In this document: one piece after another, positions 58,560 through 64,000 of the stretch
How positions within the stretch are numbered: the first letter of the stretch is position 1
Layout: every line of letters begins with the position of its first letter
Assembly: GCF_027579695.1 (NCBI RefSeq)
Contig: NC_083570.1
Location: 9,162,793-9,226,792, forward strand
Source: Neoarius graeffei
Taxonomy: Eukaryota > Chordata > Actinopteri > Siluriformes > Ariidae
Length of the DNA: 64,000 nt
Direction: 5' to 3'
Notes under the pieces: model-generated
Told to the model about the DNA's origin: nothing
Database searches by the model: none
Seen by the model: the letters and a program-made list of their open reading frames with translations, nothing else
Translations under genes and position numbers: made by a program

Positions 58560-59865
58560 TGTTGATTAAGCTTTGTCAGTAACTTATTAAGTCTATAACC
58601 CTCTTGTTCAGTAAAGTTACCTTTCACATGCTTACAGTAAAATGCTGAACTGCCACGCTAAATTGTTTTGTGTCTGGAAAAAGCTCTTCCACTTTGACCC
58701 CTCGGGTATTTTTAGTAGACCCCAGGAAACTTTTGATCATCTTTAGAGTATATACAATAGGAGAAGGGGAGCACAAAGGGGAATCGTCACTATCAGTATC
58801 AAAAGCAAGTTTTCATTCACAAATCTCTTTGCATTTTTAGCGGATCCCCTAGTCATTTTCCTCTTAGGTTTCTTAAACGTTGCTTGCTCAGTCTCCATTG
58901 CATTGTCAGCACAAAAGTGGCTCGGTGTTCTCACTATTCCCATTCATTAAGTCATTAGTTATTCTATCCATCATCAGATTCATTGCATCTTCTGCATTCT
59001 CTATGGCAACATCAAAGTTAGAGATCTTTTCTGTACCTACCGGTATATTGTCAGTTCTCGCAACCCCCGGGTCAGCAGACGGCCTAGTCTCTCCATTATG
59101 CTCCTCTGTTCCTCCACTATGATCACGATTACCTTTATCGCCATTAGTCGGTCCGATCTCTTTAGTTCCATCTCCCATTAATCCACTTTGTCCACCATTA
59201 ACACTGTCTCCTTCTCTATCAACCGGCATATCTCCGGTCACTCCACTTTGACTGTCATTAACACATTCACGTTCTTTATCAACATGCCCATCTTCAGCAG
59301 GTGTATTTTTCTCAGGACACGATCTTAAAACATGGCCTTCTCTTCCGCAAAGGAAACACTTCATATTTTCAGTGGAAGCAAAAATCGTGTACTGAAAATT
59401 ATCCACTTGCAAATTTAGCTTCATATTTAGTTCATCAGAATTACCATTCAAAATCATGTAAACGTGCCTCCTAAATGACACGACATGCTTTAGGAGCGGG
59501 GATTTACAGCCAAGAGGGATTTTCTTAAGTGAGGACACAATTTTTCCATGTCATGCTAGTTCTTGCTCCAAAAACTCATCTTTTATAAATGGGGGTACAT
59601 TAGACAGTGTGATTCTTTTAGCAGGAGTCACAAGTGGAAGAACATTGACAAATTTATCATTGATCATAATGCCCTGACCTACAATCTCATTCACCTTCTC
59701 AACGCTGTCCAAAAACAGGACAATGGAGCGATTCATTCTAGAAGCTGAAAGCACACTTCCATAACCAACAACGCTACCTATGGCTAAACTGCATTCCTCA
59801 ACGGATATATCAGTATCTGTGCCTGTTTTAATCGCATGATGCCGACTCAAACTTTCGAACGCCAT
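58560..59865 (-). pseudogene. Tx1-type LINE ORF1 (nucleic-acid-binding protein), broken
   Basis: Starts MAFESLSRHHAIKTG and continues with VEECSLAIGSVVGYGSVLSA, VLPLVTPAKRITLSNVPPF, then CFLCGREGHVLRSC, a CCHC zinc knuckle. A TGA lies after LEQELA at about 59551 in the same frame, and a shift occurs near 58906. A low-complexity linker follows and the tail KVEELFPDTKQF is typical of the clade. ORF1 proteins package LINE RNA. Confidence 0.8.
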
Positions 59866-60172
59866 TAGGCCAAACAAACAGAGAACACCTGGCAGCATGC
59901 TGGGTGCTCACTCCCAAAAGGGAGAAAAACCTAGGAGTCAGTGTAACAAAGACTCAAACAAGAAAAAACAAATCACGAAAAACCAACAAATAAAAAGAGA
60001 TTATAGAAAAAGTAGGGAGCGAAAACACTCAGGCCACACCGGCACTGTACACACACTCTCACACTCACAAACACCACACCCACTCAGAGAGAGAGAGAGA
60101 AATGTTTTGATCTGTGTGTAATGTGTACCTAAGAAGGTTGAATTGACCTCCTTGTATACAAGGTTGAATATA

Positions 60173-60946
60173 CTAGTGCATCTCAAAAAATTAGAATACC
60201 ATGAAAAAGTTCCTTTTTTTCATAATTTAATTAAAAAAGGTAAACTTTCATATATTCTATATTCATTACATGTAAAGTGAAATATTTAAAGCCTTTTTTG
60301 TTTTAATTTTGATGACTATGGCTTATAGCTCATGAAAAGCAGAAATCCAGTATCTCAAATTATTAGAATATTCCCTAAGATCAATCAAAAAAAGGATTTA
60401 CAATACAGAAATGTCCAACTTCTGAAAAGTATATTAATTCATCCACTCAATACTTGGTTGGGGCTCCTTTACCATGAATTACTGTATCAATGCGGTGTGG
60501 CATGGAGGTGATCAGTCTGTGGCACTGCTGAGGTGTTATTGAAGCCCAGGTTGCTTTGATAGTGGCCTTCAGCGTATCTGTATTTTTGGGTCGGGTGTTT
60601 CTCATCTTCCTCTTGACAATACCCCATAGATTCTCTATGGGGTTCAGGTCAGGCAAGTTGGCTGGCCAATCAAACACAGTAATATCATGGTCAGCAAACC
60701 ATTTGGTAGTAGTTTTGACACTGTGGGTAGGTGCTAAGTCCTGCTGGAAAAGGAAATCAGCATCCAAAAAGCTCGTCAGCAGATGGAAGCATGAAGTGCT
60801 CTAAAATCTCCTGGTAGATGGCTGTGTTGACTTTGGACTTGATAAAATACAGTGGACCAACACCAGCAGATGACATGGCACCCCAAATCATCACAGACTG
60901 TGGAAACTTCACACTGGGCTTCAAACACCTTGGATTCTATGCCTCT
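60173..60946 (-). mobile_element. Tc1/mariner element cut by the Gypsy insertion
   Basis: The left end ctagtgcatctcaaaaaatt follows TA at 60171-60172. The interior codes, on the minus strand, for the transposase C-terminus. The other half is not seen because the Gypsy element starts at 60947 and runs beyond the window. Confidence 0.85.
60447..60767 (-). pseudogene. Tc1 transposase C-terminal part
   Basis: Motifs FLFQQDLAPTHSVKTTTKWF (second Asp) and DLNPIENLWGIVKRKM (Glu) mark the catalytic core. The frame ends at 60447 with the usual C-terminus. The first Asp region is out of frame or beyond the Gypsy insertion. Confidence 0.85.
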
Positions 60947-61553
60947 TGTTAGGACTTGGACCATCTTGGCCTCTAGAGGCCGCTATTATTTCTGTTGTTG
61001 TCATGTTTGTTTTGACTGCTAGAGGCCGCCATTGTTTCTGTATGTTGTGTTTTGTTTTTCCATGTGCCTTGTGCCCCGCCTAGTCCTCATTATTGCCACC
61101 TGTGTTCTATTTTAGTTTGTGTATTTATACTCCCTCAGTTTGGCCTCTAGTCACGGAGTCTTTGTACTGTGATGTTTAGCTCCAGTAACCTCTGTTCCGT
61201 GTTCCTTGCCTATGTCTTTGTGTTTTTTTGTACTTTGCTTTCTTTTGGACTTTTTGGACTTTGTATTTACCATTTGGATCTTCTGAGCGTTTGAATTTTT
61301 GCCTCTTCTTTTCTGATTTTTGGCTCTTTGTTTTGACTTTGAACTTTTGGGTTTTTCCCGTTTATCTTCTGAGCGTTTGGATTATTACCTTTGTTTTATG
61401 CCTTGGATTTTTCAGCATTGTAAATAAACTGTTTTTTCTACACTACTTGCGCCTCACTCCTCTGCACTTGAGTCATTCCCCTGGTGGCCTAGTGGGGGTT
61501 TGCTGGATCACTACCCCAGCGACCCGGGTTCGATTCCCAGCAAAACCCTAACA
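60947..61553 (+). repeat. 5' LTR of the Gypsy element
   Basis: Starts tgttaggacttgg and ends ccctaaca (TGTTAG...CTAACA inverted ends), 607 bp. A TATA-like tatttatac lies at about 61123 and an AATAAA at about 61424, in the order promoter then poly(A) signal. The left flank cctct would be the 5-base target copy; its partner is outside the window. Confidence 0.8.
61478..61550 (+). other. tRNA-like segment within the LTR 3' end
   Basis: The segment has an A-box-like tggcctagtgg and a B-box-like gggttcgattcccagc at tRNA spacing, with the T-arm almost pairing. It lies at the very end of the LTR. A complete cloverleaf is not convincing, so it is not called a tRNA gene. Confidence 0.5.
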
Positions 61554-61620
61554 GAAAGACTCCGTCATGACCGACTCAGCAGAGGCTTCTTCAACTGTCT
61601 AACCGGCTAACCTTCAGGGA

Positions 61621-62558
61621 ATGATGGCCGCGTTAACACGCCTCGGATCTACCATGGACGGACTCTTGCAAGCCAACGTGAGACCCTTGCTCGCCACGAG
61701 GTACTGCTTCAGCAAATTGGGAAAGCCCTGGCACAGCTGACTCCTCTGTCCCCATCTCCTCCTCCTGCTCCACCATCTGCTCCCACTCTAGTGCCTCCTG
61801 CCACACTTCCTTGTTCACCTCGCGAGCCCTGCCTTCCTGCACCACAGAGGTATGATGGCAAGCACGGTGAGTGCCGGGAGTTCCTTACCCAGTGCCAACT
61901 CACCTTTGAGCTCCAGCCTACCACCTACACTACGGATCGCCGCAAGATTGCCTTTGTGATAACCTTGTTAGCTGGTAAGGCACGAGCTTCGGCAACAGCT
62001 ATCTGGCAGAGACAGGGATCCGAGTGCTCTGATTTCAAGCTCTTTATGGAGGAGATGCTTCATGTCTTTGATCAGGCAGACACCAGTAAAGATGCAGCCA
62101 GGAAGCTCATGTCCATCCGGCAAGGAGGAAGCATTGCAGACTACGCCATCTCGTTCCGGACGCTCACAGCAGTCAGTGGATGGAACGAGGCTGCCCTGGT
62201 TTCAGCCTTCAACCATGGTTTGTCTGAACCTATCAAAGACGGCCTGGCCTCTATCGGATGCCCAAGTGACCTCGAAACTCTGATCTTGCGTGCCATTCAT
62301 TTTGATAACAGGATTAGAGAGCGTCACCAAGTCCTGAGTTTCCCTTGCCTCACTGCCTCAACCTGGAGTCCGTCCACCTCCTCCAGTGACTGGCCAGAGC
62401 CCATGCAGGTTTGCCGTACTCATCTCTTCGCAGCTGAGACGGAGCGCAGAAGGAGGGACAAGTGCTGCATCTACTGTGGCAAGCCTAGTCATTTCCGAGC
62501 ATCATGTCCCGAGCTCTCGGGAAAAGGACCGCCCCGTCCAGCCGAGGGAGGGTTGTGA
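61621..62558 (+). pseudogene. Gypsy gag (capsid and zinc knuckle)
   Basis: ATG at 61621 (MMAALTRLGSTMDGLL) is in one frame; from about 61675 the homologous frame shifts to the one running to 62558. The capsid region has REFLTQCQLTFELQP and ITLLAGKARASATAIW. The nucleocapsid has CCIYCGKPSHFRASC, a C-x2-C-x4-H-x4-C knuckle. Gag forms the cytoplasmic particle of the retrotransposon. The early shift suggests inactivity. Confidence 0.85.
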
Positions 62559-64000
62559 CGGGGGCTACCCTCTCTCCCGAACTTCCCAGCCAAGGAGTCT
62601 CCATCTCCTGGGGTGAGTCCGTCCACTCTTGCCAGGCCTTGCTAGACTCCGGGGCGGCTGGAAACTTTATGGATGTCCACTTCGCCCGAAGAATCAATGT
62701 CCCTACTGCTCCTCTTGAAGTCCCACTGTCTGTGTCTGCCCTGGATGGCCAAGCTTTAGGTGATGGAAGAGTCACCCAAGTAACTTCTCCAGTCTTTCTC
62801 CAGTCTCAAGGTCACCAAGAAGAAATATCCCTGCACCTGATTCATTCACCAGAGTTCCCGGTGATTCTAGGCCTTCCTTGGCTTTCCCGCCACAACCCTC
62901 GTATAGACTGGGTAACTAGCCAGGTTGTGGAATGGGGTCCTGCATGCTATGCCTCTTGTCTGCTCCCTAGCTCTCCTGTGTCTCCTGCTGAGCCTCCTGA
63001 TCTCACTGAGTTATCTCAAGTTCCCACAGAGTACTGGGATCTTAAAGAAGTTTTTAGCAAGAGCAGGGCTGCCATTGTTCCTCCACACCGTGCCTACGAC
63101 TGTGCCATCGACTTGCTCCCTGGGGCTACCCCTCCTCGTGGTAGACTGTTTTCCCTCTCTCAGCCAGAACGCAAGGCCATGGAGGAGTACATCAAGGACA
63201 TCTTGGCCTCTGGGTTCATTCGACCCTCCACCTCACCCGCTGGTGCCGGCTTCTTCTTTGTCGGCAAGAAGGATGGGGGGCTCCGCCGTGTATTGATTAC
63301 AGGGGCCTGAACAAGATCACTGTGCGTAACCGCTATCCCCTTCCGCTGATGTCCACAGTGTTCGATCTGCTCCAAGGCGCTACTGTCTTTACCAAGTTGG
63401 ACTTACGGAATGCATACCACCTCATCCGCAGACAGGGAGATGAGTGGAAGACTGCCTTTAACACCCCGTCAGGGCACTATGAGTACTAAGTGATTCCTTT
63501 TGGACTCACCAATGCGCCAGCAGTTTTTCAGGCCCTCGTCAATGACGTCTTGAGGAACATGATCAACCATTATGTCTTTGTTTACCTCAACGACATTTTG
63601 ATTTTTTCCAAGACCTTGCAGGAGCACCACCACCACGTCCGCCAGGTTCTCCAGAGGCTGCTACAGAATAATCTGTTTGCCAAAGCCCAGAAATGTGAGT
63701 TTCATGTCCCCGAGGTCTCCTTTCTGGGTTTTATTGTACGAACAGGACAACTCCAGATGGATCCAGCCAAGACCCTGGCCGTCCAGGACTGGCCCACTCC
63801 CAGGTCCGTTAAAGAAGTTCAGCGGTTCTTAGGGTTTGCTAACTTCTACCGCAAGTTTGTCTGGAACTTCAGTGCTGTGGCAGCGCCCATATCGGACCTC
63901 ACCAAGAAGACAGGTGGAGCTTTTGTCTGGTCTCCTCAGACAGAAAGGGCGTTCGGGGACCTCAAGCAACGCTTCTGCATGGCACCCATCCTGGTCCTCC
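62504..64000 (+). pseudogene. Gypsy pol (protease, reverse transcriptase, start of RNase H), broken
   Basis: The protease has LLDSGAAGNFMD at about 62640. The reverse transcriptase starts near 63100 ([31 protein letters not shown]). A shift at about 63290 moves the frame, then come [27 protein letters not shown] and, after an in-frame stop at 63487, [13 protein letters not shown]. The catalytic box reads VYLNDIL instead of YLDD, so the first catalytic Asp is Asn. [14 protein letters not shown] and PISDLTKK mark the connection to RNase H. The rest is beyond the window. Confidence 0.9.

Larger units (their letters stand above)
53105..60110 (-). mobile_element. Tx1/L1-type LINE, 3' truncated, carrying a DNA transposon
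   Basis: On the minus strand ORF1 (59865 to about 58560) is followed by ORF2 with endonuclease, reverse transcriptase and a C-terminal zinc finger. The C-terminal part is cut at about 53105, so the 3' UTR and tail are absent, unusual for a LINE. A 1.75 kb DNA element (56729-58478) lies between the ORFs. The 5' UTR end near 60110 is approximate. Confidence 0.8.
60947..64000 (+). mobile_element. Ty3/Gypsy LTR retrotransposon, 5' part
   Basis: A 5' LTR is followed by gag and pol in the plus direction. The element sits in a Tc1 and continues past the right edge. Stops and a changed reverse-transcriptase site show that this copy cannot copy itself. Confidence 0.9.

Noticed and set aside
61228-61551. 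107-residue open frame in the LTR
   Set aside because: It is T-rich LTR sequence that covers the poly(A) signal and the tRNA-like segment; no protein features.

Overview
This is vertebrate, almost certainly teleost, genomic DNA. It has split genes with GT/AG introns, fish-type TRIM genes with a B30.2 exon, AC/CT microsatellites, and a typical fish mobile-element mix: Tc1/mariner, hAT, THAP-carrying DNA elements, L2, RTE-like and Tx1/L1 LINEs, tRNA-derived SINEs and a Ty3/Gypsy element. Nothing looks bacterial or viral. The repeat mix would suit a catfish-like fish, but the sequence does not prove that.

Two host gene families stand out. The first is CFAP206, an axonemal radial-spoke docking protein. 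The second is a three-member TRIM (RING / coiled coil / PRY-SPRY) cluster. A block holding the last three CFAP206 exons, a downstream TRIM gene and several kilobases of flank occurs twice in the same orientation: 612-17021 (copy A) and 39648 to about 53100 (copy C). Between them lies an inverted, longer TRIM gene (copy B, 17729-22174, minus strand).

Layout: 1-611, a nearly perfect palindromic element. 671-1650, CFAP206 3' exons (copy A). 3057-10209, TRIM-A, whose last intron holds an L2 LINE, a SINE and a Tc1. 10362-13373, an RTE-like LINE remnant broken by a SINE, a hAT element and an L2 fragment. 15600-16640, a BED-like remnant. 16643-17021, a SINE. 17729-22174, TRIM-B. 22870-25260, a displaced partial copy of the TRIM 3' flank with a Tc1 inside. 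25735-27190, a THAP/ISL2EU-like element. 28174-31536, a Tc1 split by a 1.75 kb LTR-like insertion. 31634-34353, another THAP element. 34433-40686, a longer but 5'-incomplete and apparently frameshifted CFAP206 copy with a pogo-like element in an intron. 42113-47629, TRIM-C, followed by the copy C flank. About 53105-60110, a Tx1-type LINE carrying a DNA transposon. 60173-60946, a Tc1 cut by a Gypsy element that runs off the right edge.

TRIM-A and TRIM-C both encode a 453-residue protein with an intact RING but without the B-boxes; TRIM-B (570 residues) keeps them. All three have six coding exons with matching phases. TRIM proteins are typically E3 ubiquitin ligases and many fish members act in antiviral immunity; the roles here are inferred from family. 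Three insertions (Tc1, hAT, L2) are private to copy A, with clean empty sites in copy C, so they give the order of events. The copy C right end lies in a SINE abutting a LINE that lacks its own 3' end, which points to SINE-mediated recombination as the origin of that breakpoint.
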